A DNA stretch of 64,000 nucleotides from Cyclobacteriaceae bacterium (GTDB taxonomy: Bacteria; Bacteroidota; Bacteroidia; Cytophagales; Cyclobacteriaceae): positions 489,849-553,848 of the forward strand of contig JANQSI010000009.1 of NCBI GenBank assembly GCA_028284125.1, in the 5' to 3' direction. Under the pieces are notes generated by a model. That model ran no database searches. It was given only the letters and a program-made list of their open reading frames with translations, and had not been told where the DNA came from. Below are positions 56,481-64,000 of this stretch, one piece after another. A program made the position numbers and the translations under genes. Position 1 is the stretch's first letter. Every line of letters begins with the position of its first letter.

Positions 56481-59063
56481 TCACTCATTCCTGACCACAT
56501 TTGCCGGATTTAGGTTTGCCACTTTTAATGACTGAGCGCTAACCAGGATTAATATGACTAGAAGCGTTAGAATCAAATTGAAAACAAATAGCTCATAAGG
56601 CATTTCAATTCGATAAGCGAAATTGGAAAGCCAGTAGTTGACAAGCAGCACTCCAATTGGTAATGTAATCAAGCTTGCAACAAATGTGATCTTGACAAAT
56701 TCACCAGCGAGTAAACGTATGATTTGAGAAATGCTGGCTCCAAAAATTTTTCTCAATCCAATTTCTCGATATCTCCTGACGATATTAAATGTTGACAATC
56801 CTAAAACGCCGATACCAGCGATGAACGCAGACAAAATCATCACAATAGCCGCAAGTCGACTTATGACCTGTTCGTTTTTGTAATGCTCCTCATATTTCTT
56901 GTCAAGAAATGAATACTTCATATCAAAATGCTTTTCAAATTTCCGGTAGTGATTTGAAATTACCTCCAATGATTCATCTGGACGATTTTTATCATACCTA
57001 ATGTAGACCGTCCCCGCATACCTCGGCTCAACGTTATATAGGATGGCTGGAATTATGGACTTGTGGAGAGATTCTGTATTGAAGTCACTTACTATCCCAA
57101 CAATTTTTCTTTCTACCTCATTATGCACAATGCTAGCTCCGATTGGATCATCGATGTTCATTAATTGAACTGCACTTTCTGTAAGTATTACCTGTGGAAT
57201 GCTGTCGTTTGAATTGAACCTACTTCCTTGAATAAGTTCGATTTCGAAGATGTCAAACATTCCGTTGTTAAGTCCAATTTGCTTAAATGACATTTCATCG
57301 CTTTCGAGTTTTCCAGGCCAGGAAACATTAGAAGTCACATGACCAGCATCGATCATGTTCGCATTGCTCACACCAACTCCCTTTATTTGATGATATTGAA
57401 GTAATTCATTCGAGAAGGTCCCATAATCCTTGATGTGTGACCAGGTAGGTTCCATAATCAATATCCCCTCCCGATCGTAACCGATATTTTTGTTTTGTAA
57501 ATAATCCAACTGGAGATAAATCACAGAGGTGAGAATGATGATGATACCCGATATGCCAATTTGAAGCATGGCAAGCCATCTTCTCGTAATACTTTTCGTT
57601 CCGCCTTTGATCTGTAAATTTTTCAACACTTGAATGGGATTGAAGCGTGACAGGACAAGAGCCGGATAAACCCCTGAAAGAATAGTTGTGAGAATTATCA
57701 CACCAACAATTTGTACTACAATCCATCGATCGAAAATGAAGTTAATCTCTTCGCCAATTACCTCGTTCAAAAATGGAAGACTGTAAAAAACCAGGACTAA
57801 TGCAATGAAAGCTGCAAGACCAATTTTCAAAAAGATCTCTATTAGAAATTGAACCTGTAGCGTTGATCTGCTTGCTCCACTCACTTTTCTTATTCCAACT
57901 TCCTTACCTCTTATTGAAGCTTGGGCTGTCGCCAGGTTAATAAAATTGACCATTGACATGATGAGTGTAAAAAGCGCAAACAAGCTAAATATTTTGATGT
58001 AATCGATTAGGCCTCCTGTTGCCTTTCCATTTTCAAAAGTGGTATAGAGATGGACTTTGTTTAGCGGATGTAAGCTGTATTCAACACTTTCGTACTCTTT
58101 TTTCGAGTTGAGTTGAGCAATTGAAGCTTCAACAGAATTGTAATCATCCGTGGAGAGTGTTAAATAGGTGAAAAAACTGCTTTCCCTCATTTGAGTAGCA
58201 TCCGTTCCCCAGAGTCTGTAAGCCAAATCAAGCGGTGCAACGAAAGCAAACTGTAAAGAAGATGTCGTTGGAACATCCTTGAAAATTGCAGTAATCGTTA
58301 CCTCAAAAAAATTATCGACTTTGTATGTTTTCCCGATCGGATTCTCATCACCATACAATTGTTTAGCAAGCGTCTGACTCAGCGCAATGCTTTTCGGCTC
58401 ATCTATTGGATTGGGATCTCCTGCTAGAATTTCGAAATCAAAGACCTCAAAAAAGGTAGAATCAGCAAATAGACCTTTTCGGTACAAGCACTGCTTATCC
58501 TTATCAACCTTGAAACACTGCTCCGACGGCCATCTCCAGTTATGAATAACTCTTGTAGCGGACCTTACTTCGGGAATACTTAGTTGAGCTTCTTCCATCA
58601 CTACAAAGTGAGCTCCCTGAGTGGTCTGAACTTCTCCACTACTGCTATAACCATTGGTCATCACTTCGTAAATGGAATCCTTTTTACTATGAAACTGATC
58701 AAAACTCAAGTGATGATTTATCCAGACCATTGCCATGAAAACAACAGCCAAACCGACCGAAAGCCCAAGGGTATTAATGGTGCTATACAATTGGTTCTTT
58801 CTAAAATTTCTAATGGAGACCTTTAAATAGTTTTTGAGTAGCATGAATGTAGTATTAGTCACAGTCCTGTGGTTTGATGGTTTGAAAAAAAGGAGCGACC
58901 CGAAGAAAAACTTCCACCTGGCTTTCCATAAAGGCATTCTATCCAGATCAAAATGAAAGGTTTCTACTAAGTCACCATATATTTCTTCCAGTCTATCGGA
59001 GCGGAAAAATTTCTCCATGAGAAAAAGGAGCCACCGCGGAGGCAATTTCTGATTCTTCGACAT
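56481..59063 (-). CDS. PadR-linked MacB/FtsX-type permease with prefix domain
   Basis: 860 aa. The first 75 residues (PPRWLLFLMEKFF, EEIYGDLVETF) are a soluble prefix domain found on permeases paired with PadR regulators in Bacteroidota. Then follow the double MacB-core and FtsX domains: first helix near 95-115, FtsX block near 360-480 including GKEVGIRKVSGASRS, and second block near 745-850 with YREIGLRKIFGASISQI. The gene lies 2 bp after a PadR-family regulator on the same strand, so the two are cotranscribed and the regulator probably controls the permease. No ATPase is adjacent. Confidence 0.88.
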   Translation of the reverse strand: MSKNQKLPPRWLLFLMEKFFRSDRLEEIYGDLVETFHFDLDRMPLWKARWKFFFGSLLFFKPSNHRTVTNTTFMLLKNYLKVSIRNFRKNQLYSTINTLGLSVGLAVVFMAMVWINHHLSFDQFHSKKDSIYEVMTNGYSSSGEVQTTQGAHFVVMEEAQLSIPEVRSATRVIHNWRWPSEQCFKVDKDKQCLYRKGLFADSTFFEVFDFEILAGDPNPIDEPKSIALSQTLAKQLYGDENPIGKTYKVDNFFEVTITAIFKDVPTTSSLQFAFVAPLDLAYRLWGTDATQMRESSFFTYLTLSTDDYNSVEASIAQLNSKKEYESVEYSLHPLNKVHLYTTFENGKATGGLIDYIKIFSLFALFTLIMSMVNFINLATAQASIRGKEVGIRKVSGASRSTLQVQFLIEIFLKIGLAAFIALVLVFYSLPFLNEVIGEEINFIFDRWIVVQIVGVIILTTILSGVYPALVLSRFNPIQVLKNLQIKGGTKSITRRWLAMLQIGISGIIIILTSVIYLQLDYLQNKNIGYDREGILIMEPTWSHIKDYGTFSNELLQYHQIKGVGVSNANMIDAGHVTSNVSWPGKLESDEMSFKQIGLNNGMFDIFEIELIQGSRFNSNDSIPQVILTESAVQLMNIDDPIGASIVHNEVERKIVGIVSDFNTESLHKSIIPAILYNVEPRYAGTVYIRYDKNRPDESLEVISNHYRKFEKHFDMKYSFLDKKYEEHYKNEQVISRLAAIVMILSAFIAGIGVLGLSTFNIVRRYREIGLRKIFGASISQIIRLLAGEFVKITFVASLITLPIGVLLVNYWLSNFAYRIEMPYELFVFNLILTLLVILILVSAQSLKVANLNPANVVRNE

Positions 59064-59065
59064 CC

Positions 59066-59398
59066 TTAAGATGGTTTGATCGTCAAGGATAACATTTCAT
59101 TCCACAGCTGTTCACGGATATGCCTGGAAGTTTCCAGCGCTTTTGATCCTTCAGCAGTAATTCTGAACAATCGCTTTCGTTTTCCACCTCGCACATTTGA
59201 AGCTTCGCTCAATTGTGAGGTTACATAACCTTTCCGTTCAAGTCGGTGAAGCGCCGAATGAACGGCACTTAGTGTGATCTTTCGGTTTAGTTGTTGGATG
59301 ATTCTAAGCTTGACATTAACCCCATAAGCTTCACCGTCAAGCACTCCGACGATGAGTAGGACGATCTCCTCAAATTCTCCTAAGTAGGTTCCTTTCAT
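59066..59398 (-). CDS. PadR-family transcriptional regulator
   Basis: 110 aa, winged helix PadR family. Motifs: LGEFEEIVLLIV near residue 5, DGEAYGVNVKLRI near 22, LSAVHSALHRLERKGYV near 43, and RKRLFRITAEGSKALE near 73. These proteins repress adjacent membrane-protein genes and are often relieved by drugs or envelope stress. It is the first gene of a bicistronic unit with the permease. Palindromic sequences at 59409-59454 probably form its operator. Confidence 0.92.
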   Translation of the reverse strand: MKGTYLGEFEEIVLLIVGVLDGEAYGVNVKLRIIQQLNRKITLSAVHSALHRLERKGYVTSQLSEASNVRGGKRKRLFRITAEGSKALETSRHIREQLWNEMLSLTIKPS

Positions 59399-59408
59399 AA
59401 AAACAATT

Positions 59409-59454
59409 TACATATCAGTAAATGTAGATAAAATCATATACGTATATGTAGATA
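59409..59454. promoter_or_regulatory. Probable PadR operator region
   Basis: Just upstream of the PadR start codon lie TACAT-N8-ATGTA (59409-59426), the perfect 14-bp palindrome CATATACGTATATG (59435-59448), and two direct copies of ATGTAGATA (59422-59430 and 59446-59454, 24 bp apart). PadR sites commonly have ATGT/ACAT arms around an 8-bp centre, which the first element matches. Assignment to this regulator is inferred. Confidence 0.6.
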
Positions 59455-59548
59455 TTATGTTGAATTAATGGATTTCCATGAAAATAAGTCAGATTGAAAA
59501 GTCATTGTATTTTGCTAAACAATTAGTTGTTTCTCAAGTTTAATCCTA

Positions 59549-60844
59549 GTGGCACCTGTAAGTATATTTTGGTTTAGAAGAGATCTTCGAATTGAAGATA
59601 ATCACACCTTGTGGGAGGCACTACACGGTGAATTTCCAGTCCAACCAATCTTCATATTCGATTCCAATATTCTGGATGAATTGGAAGATAAGTCTGATGC
59701 CCGGGTAAGTTTCCTCCACCAGGAAATCGAGAGAATTCATCATGAATTAAGGGAAAGAAATTCTTGCTTAGACGTTAGGATTGGCAGACCCATAGACATT
59801 TGGCAGCAACTTCTGTCGGATTACGATGTGAAAATGGTTTACGCAAACAGAGACTATGAACCTTATGCTCGTGAACGTGACAAGGAAGTCTACGATTTTC
59901 TTCAGTCCAAAGGCATTCCATTCAAAGCCAAAAAGGATCATGTCATTTTCGAAAAAGCTGAAATAGTAAAGGATGATGGATTGCCTTACACTGTTTATAC
60001 TCCTTACAGTAAAAAGTGGAAGGCCCACTTAACGGAAAACCAGTTTAAAGACTACCCTTCTGATGAAATAGACAATTGGAATTCAACAAAATCAAAGTCC
60101 ATTCCCAAACTTTCAGATGTTGGCTTCACTCCCACTTCGATTTCATTTCCAAAGAGAGAGACAAACACCAATCTCATAAGTAAATACCATCAAACAAGAG
60201 ACCTCCCTTCTATTCTTGGGACTTCACGGCTAAGCCTCCACCTTAGATTCGGTACAATTAGCATTCGTCGGCTCGTTAAAATTGCTTTAAAAACCAATGA
60301 AAAATATCTGAATGAATTGATCTGGAGAGATTTCTATCAAGCTATCCTCTGGCATTTTCCGGACGTTGTTCACGAAAATTTTCACAAGAAATACAATGGG
60401 ATTGAATGGCGAAATAATGAAAGTGAATTCAAAAAATGGACAGAAGGAAAAACAGGCTATCCAATTGTTGACGCTGGAATGCGAGAGCTAAACACGACTG
60501 GATTTATGCACAACCGTGTTCGGATGATTGTCGCTAGTTTTCTAACCAAACATCTTCTCATTGATTGGCGTTGGGGTGAAGCTTACTTTGCTAAAAAACT
60601 GTTGGATTACGAATTGGCTTCTAACAATGGCGGCTGGCAATGGGCAGCTGGGACTGGCGTTGACGCGGCTCCATATTTCCGAATTTTTAATCCCTATACT
60701 CAAACGGAAAAATTTGATCCTGATCATTTGTATATCAAGAAATGGATACCTGAAATTGGAACCCCAGGTTATCCCGAGCCAATAGTTGATCACAAAATCG
60801 CCAGACAAAGAGCATTGGATACGTACAAAGCCGGGATCAATTAG
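59549..60844 (+). CDS. phr: Deoxyribodipyrimidine photo-lyase (class I)
   Basis: 431 aa. It uses light to repair cyclobutane pyrimidine dimers. The start is GTG at 59549 (MAPVSIFWFRRDLRI); no ATG fits the conserved N-terminus. The N-terminal alpha/beta antenna domain (residues 1-125) includes YANRDYEPYARERD. The helical FAD domain (about 190-425) has LNELIWRDFYQAILWHFP near 257, YPIVDAGMRELNTTGFMHN near 310 and ASNNGGWQWAAGTGVDAAPYFRIF-type segments near 355-378, all diagnostic. A 6-4 photolyase or cryptochrome is less likely given the short length. Confidence 0.93.
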   Translation: MAPVSIFWFRRDLRIEDNHTLWEALHGEFPVQPIFIFDSNILDELEDKSDARVSFLHQEIERIHHELRERNSCLDVRIGRPIDIWQQLLSDYDVKMVYANRDYEPYARERDKEVYDFLQSKGIPFKAKKDHVIFEKAEIVKDDGLPYTVYTPYSKKWKAHLTENQFKDYPSDEIDNWNSTKSKSIPKLSDVGFTPTSISFPKRETNTNLISKYHQTRDLPSILGTSRLSLHLRFGTISIRRLVKIALKTNEKYLNELIWRDFYQAILWHFPDVVHENFHKKYNGIEWRNNESEFKKWTEGKTGYPIVDAGMRELNTTGFMHNRVRMIVASFLTKHLLIDWRWGEAYFAKKLLDYELASNNGGWQWAAGTGVDAAPYFRIFNPYTQTEKFDPDHLYIKKWIPEIGTPGYPEPIVDHKIARQRALDTYKAGIN

Positions 60845-60901
60845 AAGAATCTGTTTAATTGTCCCTTCAAGTTTATTAGCTTAGTATCAAAGCTCATACG
60901 C

Positions 60902-62260
60902 ATGATTCAAAAGGCCATCTTTCTTACATTAATACTTCTCACGTCTATATTCGGTTTTGCCCAGACACCACAACAATCCTACTTTGATTGGACAAGCTTA
61001 CCTTTTTCAAAAGAAGAATTTGCGCAGCGCAGAGCAAACCTGATTGAAGCGCTGAAAGAAGAAGACAAGACGGGACTGGTGCTGATACCTTCAAGAGATG
61101 GTGTTTCGCAAGGTGAAACTTTTAGACAACTGGATGACTTCTACTATTTCACTGGTCTGGAGTTTCCAAACAGCATGCTCCTCATCGACGTGGATGATGG
61201 ATTTTCAGCTGTTTATGCTCCAGAAACTGACACTCGATTTGAAAGCGAAAGCAGACCGAATGATTTTCCAGGACGACCGTTAGCAAATGACTCAACGATT
61301 GAAGAGAAGGCGGGAATTGAAATTATAAGTATCGAGGACCTCAGAGTTTTACTTAAAAATCAGGCAAGAAAAAGGCAAGTTGTTTTACTAAATACTGGTA
61401 GCAAGGCTCCTACGATCCCAATTTCTCAAAAGTATATTTCCAATCCTTCCATAGCAGAAATTCTCGTTCTGAACCTTGAGTGGAATCATGCCGGTTTTTC
61501 TTACGAAAACATTTATAGCGCCATTGCCAAAGTAAGAATGATCAAATCTCCGGCAGAAATTGAACTCATGAGAAAAGCTACATCGATCAATTTGATAGGC
61601 ATTAAGGAAGCTGTTAAATCCATTAGCTCAGGTGTAGATGAACGATATCTCGAAGGAGTTTTGGAAGGTGCTTACAAAAAAGAAGGAGCTCAGCGCCTCG
61701 CATTTTCTTCCATCATAAAGTCTGGTCCTAATTCTCTGTGGCCCTGGCGCATTCTGGCTTCTCATTATGACAGAAGAAACCGAACCATGACTGATGGTGA
61801 GCTGGTCATTTTTGATGTAGGTTGCGAATACAACCAGTACGTTAGTGACGTTGGTAGAACTTTTCCTGTTTCAGGAAAATTTTCAAGGAGACAAAAGGAG
61901 ATTCTGGAAATGGAAATCAGCATTTCAGATCAAATCATAGCATTCATCAAGCCTGGAATTACTTTTCAAGACTTAAGAGATTTGACCGATCGTATTATTC
62001 CTGAAGATTCAAAACAATACATGCAAGCAAACCTATTTTTTGGCCATCACATTGGTCTGGCAGCTGGAGATCCTAACCTGCAAGATGCAGAATTAAAGCC
62101 CGGAATGATTTTCACAGTAGAGCCTTGGTACTACAATCACGACGAGCAAATTTCCGTGTTTACCGAAGATGTGATTCTGGTAACAGAAAATGGTTGTGAG
62201 GTATTAAGTACGGACCTTCCTCGTGCACCCAAGGAACTTGAAAAAATGATGAAAGATTAG
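60902..62260 (+). CDS. Secreted Xaa-Pro aminopeptidase (M24)
   Basis: 452 aa with a signal peptide ending GFAQ. Residues 30-170 form the N-terminal creatinase-like domain (AQRRANLIEAL, DDFYYFTGLEFPNSML); the C-terminal half is the pita-bread M24 domain. Five metal ligands can be placed: Asp in VIFDVGCEYN, Asp in VSDVGRTFP, His in FFGHHIGL, Glu in FTVEPWYY and Glu in VFTEDVIL. It removes N-terminal residues ahead of proline. It follows the photolyase gene by 57 bp and converges with ftsE-like. Confidence 0.93.
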   Translation: MIQKAIFLTLILLTSIFGFAQTPQQSYFDWTSLPFSKEEFAQRRANLIEALKEEDKTGLVLIPSRDGVSQGETFRQLDDFYYFTGLEFPNSMLLIDVDDGFSAVYAPETDTRFESESRPNDFPGRPLANDSTIEEKAGIEIISIEDLRVLLKNQARKRQVVLLNTGSKAPTIPISQKYISNPSIAEILVLNLEWNHAGFSYENIYSAIAKVRMIKSPAEIELMRKATSINLIGIKEAVKSISSGVDERYLEGVLEGAYKKEGAQRLAFSSIIKSGPNSLWPWRILASHYDRRNRTMTDGELVIFDVGCEYNQYVSDVGRTFPVSGKFSRRQKEILEMEISISDQIIAFIKPGITFQDLRDLTDRIIPEDSKQYMQANLFFGHHIGLAAGDPNLQDAELKPGMIFTVEPWYYNHDEQISVFTEDVILVTENGCEVLSTDLPRAPKELEKMMKD

Positions 62261-62261
62261 G

Positions 62262-62972
62262 CTAGTTCCAGCCGGTGAGTTCGAATTCATCCAACACTGA
62301 ATCGAGGATTTTCCCACCTTCGCATTTTAACACACGATGAGGAAATTTTTCCAGGAACTTATGATTATGTGTCGCCATCAAAATAGCAGTTCCTGAGTTA
62401 TTGATTTCTTCAAATAGCTTCAGAATTCCTTCGCTAACATCAGGATCAAGATTTCCTGTTGGCTCGTCAGCGATCAAAATCTTTGGTTCGTTCAAAAGCG
62501 CTCGAGCAATTACTACGCGCTGTTGTTCACCTCCTGAAAGTTGATGTGGCATTTTTGATGAAATAGCTCCAAGCCCGACACGCATCAAAACTTCTGCAAT
62601 TCTTCCTTTCATTTTCGCGGCATCTTTCCACCCTGTAGCTTTCATTACAAAGTTTAGGTTCTCAGCCACAGAACGATCATAGAAAAGCTCAAAGTCCTGA
62701 AAAATGATTCCAATTTTTCTCCTCAAAAAAGGAATCTCTTTGTTTTTCAAATTGGAAAGATTGTGACCGACCACTTCAGCTGAACCCACTCTCAATGGCA
62801 AGTCCGCATACAATGTTTTGAGTAATGAAGATTTTCCACTCCCTGTACGACCGATGAGGTAAACAAACTCACCTTTCTCAATGACAAAGTCCAGATCACT
62901 TAGGACTGTCTGGTCTTCCTGAAAAATGGATGCTTGAGAAAGGATTACAACATGATCGTCAGAAAAGGACAT
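62262..62972 (-). CDS. FtsE-like ABC transporter ATPase
   Basis: 236 aa, a complete ATP-binding subunit: Walker A GRTGSGKSSLLK near residue 41, Q-loop IIFQDFELF near 90, signature LSGGEQQRVVIARAL near 144, Walker B ILIADEPTGNLDP near 164, and switch His in MATHNHKF near 200. The closest family is FtsE/LolD. No ftsX follows in this window. It lies 3 bp after a small uncharacterised gene and 12 bp further from the aldolase gene on the same strand, so the three are probably cotranscribed. If FtsE, it acts in cell-wall hydrolase control at division. Confidence 0.88.
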   Translation of the reverse strand: MSFSDDHVVILSQASIFQEDQTVLSDLDFVIEKGEFVYLIGRTGSGKSSLLKTLYADLPLRVGSAEVVGHNLSNLKNKEIPFLRRKIGIIFQDFELFYDRSVAENLNFVMKATGWKDAAKMKGRIAEVLMRVGLGAISSKMPHQLSGGEQQRVVIARALLNEPKILIADEPTGNLDPDVSEGILKLFEEINNSGTAILMATHNHKFLEKFPHRVLKCEGGKILDSVLDEFELTGWN

Positions 62973-62975
62973 TCG

Positions 62976-63206
62976 TTACAACTCTAGTTTTTGCAATTTA
63001 CCATAAGGAATGGAAGCAATTACTTTTTTCAATTCCTCTTCCTTTCCTTCCAGCCCAAATCTATCCATTTTTTTCAAAGGTCGATCTGCGCGAAAGTAAG
63101 CGACAAGCACGAAGTTCTCATCACGGATTTGTATGTAGTCAGGGATGATGGTTTTTCCCTTAACTTTTATGATGTACATTCCTATTAGTTGAGTTTCTAC
63201 CATCAA
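62976..63206 (-). CDS. Small uncharacterised protein between ftsE-like and fsa genes
   Basis: 76 aa. No signal peptide or membrane helix. It has alternating strand-like segments (YIIKVKGKTIIPDYIQIRDENFVLVAYFRAD) followed by a charged helix, suggesting a small alpha/beta domain. I do not recognise the family. It lies 12 bp downstream of the aldolase gene and 3 bp before the FtsE-like gene, on the same strand. The start could be either of two adjacent ATGs. Confidence 0.72.
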   Translation of the reverse strand: MMVETQLIGMYIIKVKGKTIIPDYIQIRDENFVLVAYFRADRPLKKMDRFGLEGKEEELKKVIASIPYGKLQKLEL

Positions 63207-63218
63207 CTACGTAAAAAG

Positions 63219-63875
63219 CTATTTGTTAGATTTATGATAATCGGCCAAGAATTTTTCCAGGCCCATATCGGTCAACGGGTGCTTTAACAATCCTGTTATG
63301 ACGCTCAGAGGACAAGTAGCAACATCTGCTCCCATCTCCGCACATTCAATTAAATGCATATTGTGTCGAATAGAAGCTGCCAAAACCTCGGTCTCAAACC
63401 CGTAATTATCATAAATACCAACAATTTGCTCAATAAGTGCCAATCCATCAGAACTGATATCATCCAATCGCCCGATAAATGGCGAAACATAACTTGCGCC
63501 AGCCTTGGCTGCCAAAATAGCTTGACCTGCATTGAATATCAGTGTGCAATTAGTTCGGATGCCTTCTGAAGTCAAGGCTGAGATGGCCTTCACTCCGTCC
63601 TTGATCATTGGAATTTTAACAACTATTTTATCGTCAATCTTTGCAAGCTTTTTACCTTCTTCCACCATTTTTTCAAATTCAGTGGAAATTACCTCGGCGC
63701 TAACATTGTCATCTACAATATCGCAAATGTCTTTGTAATGCTTAAGGATATTATCTTCTCCAGTAATTCCTTCTTTTGCCATCAAAGATGGATTGGTGGT
63801 CACACCGTCAAGCACACCCAAATCCTGCGCCTCTCTGATCTCATCAAGGTTGGCGGTATCAATAAAAAACTTCAT
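63219..63875 (-). CDS. fsa: Fructose-6-phosphate aldolase / transaldolase-like
   Basis: 218 aa, the short transaldolase/fructose-6-phosphate aldolase subfamily (the classic TalB is about 317 aa). The N-terminal [16 protein letters not shown] and [13 protein letters not shown] are typical, the Schiff-base Lys lies in KIVVKIPM near residue 86, and [23 protein letters not shown] near 115 completes the barrel. It interconverts sugar phosphates in the non-oxidative pentose phosphate pathway. Members of this subfamily are annotated either tal or fsa; sequence alone does not separate them safely. The SRP RNA gene lies immediately upstream. Confidence 0.93.
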   Translation of the reverse strand: MKFFIDTANLDEIREAQDLGVLDGVTTNPSLMAKEGITGEDNILKHYKDICDIVDDNVSAEVISTEFEKMVEEGKKLAKIDDKIVVKIPMIKDGVKAISALTSEGIRTNCTLIFNAGQAILAAKAGASYVSPFIGRLDDISSDGLALIEQIVGIYDNYGFETEVLAASIRHNMHLIECAEMGADVATCPLSVITGLLKHPLTDMGLEKFLADYHKSNK

Positions 63876-63894
63876 ATGATTAGGTTATCAGTTT

Positions 63895-63907
63895 GGAAAT
63901 AAAAAAA
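63895..63907 (-). terminator. T-rich tail terminating the SRP RNA
   Basis: On the minus strand the closing stem of the SRP RNA (GTTTGCC) is followed by TTTTTTTATTTCC, so the RNA's own terminal helix acts as the terminator hairpin. Confidence 0.7.
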
Positions 63908-63998
63908 GGCAAACGAAGCATCGCACCGCTACAACCACCTACCCTTGCTACCGTCAGGTCCTGGGGGATTCAGCAGGAGCTGGTCGTACCCGTTTGCC
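63908..63998 (-). ncRNA. ffs: Small bacterial signal recognition particle RNA (4.5S type)
   Basis: About 91 nt on the minus strand, closed by an 8-bp terminal stem GGCAAACG/CGTTTGCC and extended by UACGACC/GGUUGUA. The apical domain IV carries the diagnostic asymmetric loop CAGG...AGCA flanking ACC-UGAC-GGU, matching the SRP core where Ffh binds. The tetraloop is UGAC (plus-strand 63953-63956) rather than the common GGAA, belonging to the alternative URRC class. It guides Ffh/FtsY-dependent insertion of membrane proteins. The element ends 2 bases before the window edge, so an upstream promoter is not visible. Confidence 0.85.
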
Positions 63999-64000
63999 GA

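Overview
The window looks like chromosomal DNA of a free-living, probably marine member of the Bacteroidota, most likely Cytophagales; the order is an inference. Evidence: promoters of the TAnnTTTG type, many secreted proteins and lipoproteins, LytTR regulators paired with LytS-type kinases, several large MacB/FtsX-type permeases without an adjacent ATPase, the long (about 666 aa) form of urocanate hydratase, a DUF6728-type small membrane protein, and a tricorn-type S41 peptidase. There is no phage, transposase, integrase or CRISPR array.

Layout. 1-6277 (minus) is the 5' 6.3 kb of a giant modular surface protein (LamG-like plus Calx-beta repeats), cut by the left edge. 6.4-8.5 kb holds a Fur-family metalloregulator with three copies of a 17-bp palindrome around it, and a secreted serine hydrolase. 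8.7-12.1 kb is phosphate scavenging: a PhoX-type phosphatase and a 5'-nucleotidase whose two domains are separate, overlapping genes. 12.2-21.2 kb is a cluster of Asp-box propeller proteins: two about 1,000-aa sortilin-like paralogues on opposite strands around an esterase-fold/TPR protein that has lost its nucleophile, plus a sialidase-like lipoprotein. 21.2-24.1 kb has a permease and a tRNA-Asp gene preceded, under one promoter, by two chimeric tRNA-Asp-like units whose anticodon arm is replaced by a palindromic hairpin.

24.1-31.0 kb is histidine utilisation: a divergent LysR regulator, then hutH-hutI-hutU-cupin-SDR, nearly contiguous. 31.1-39.6 kb is mixed housekeeping: outer-membrane beta-barrel protein, penicillin acylase family hydrolase, SPFH/prohibitin protein, citrate synthase, cytidine deaminase and several uncharacterised proteins. 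39.6-44.1 kb is a compact cyanophycin locus: isoaspartyl peptidase/asparaginase, cyanophycinase and cyanophycin synthetase, enough on paper to make, store and degrade the Asp-Arg polymer. 44.2-52.6 kb holds a LytS/LytR two-component pair, a tricorn-type protease, a PDZ-alpha/beta hydrolase and a membrane-anchored LytTR protein. 52.6-59.4 kb has two more large permeases (one paired with a PadR regulator) and an MFS transporter. 59.5-64 kb has a photolyase, a secreted Xaa-Pro aminopeptidase, an FtsE-like ATPase, a small conserved-looking protein, a fructose-6-phosphate aldolase/transaldolase and the signal recognition particle RNA at the right edge.

How the genes connect: nitrogen and phosphorus handling recur. 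Histidine breakdown releases glutamate and ammonia, the cyanophycin locus can store nitrogen as Asp/Arg polymer, and PhoX plus the split 5'-nucleotidase would release phosphate from organic esters. The most unusual signals are the chimeric tRNA-Asp units (23.8-24.0 kb), the triplicated Fur-type palindrome (6.5-7.1 kb), the orphan terminator at 32.2 kb, and the SRP RNA with a UGAC tetraloop.
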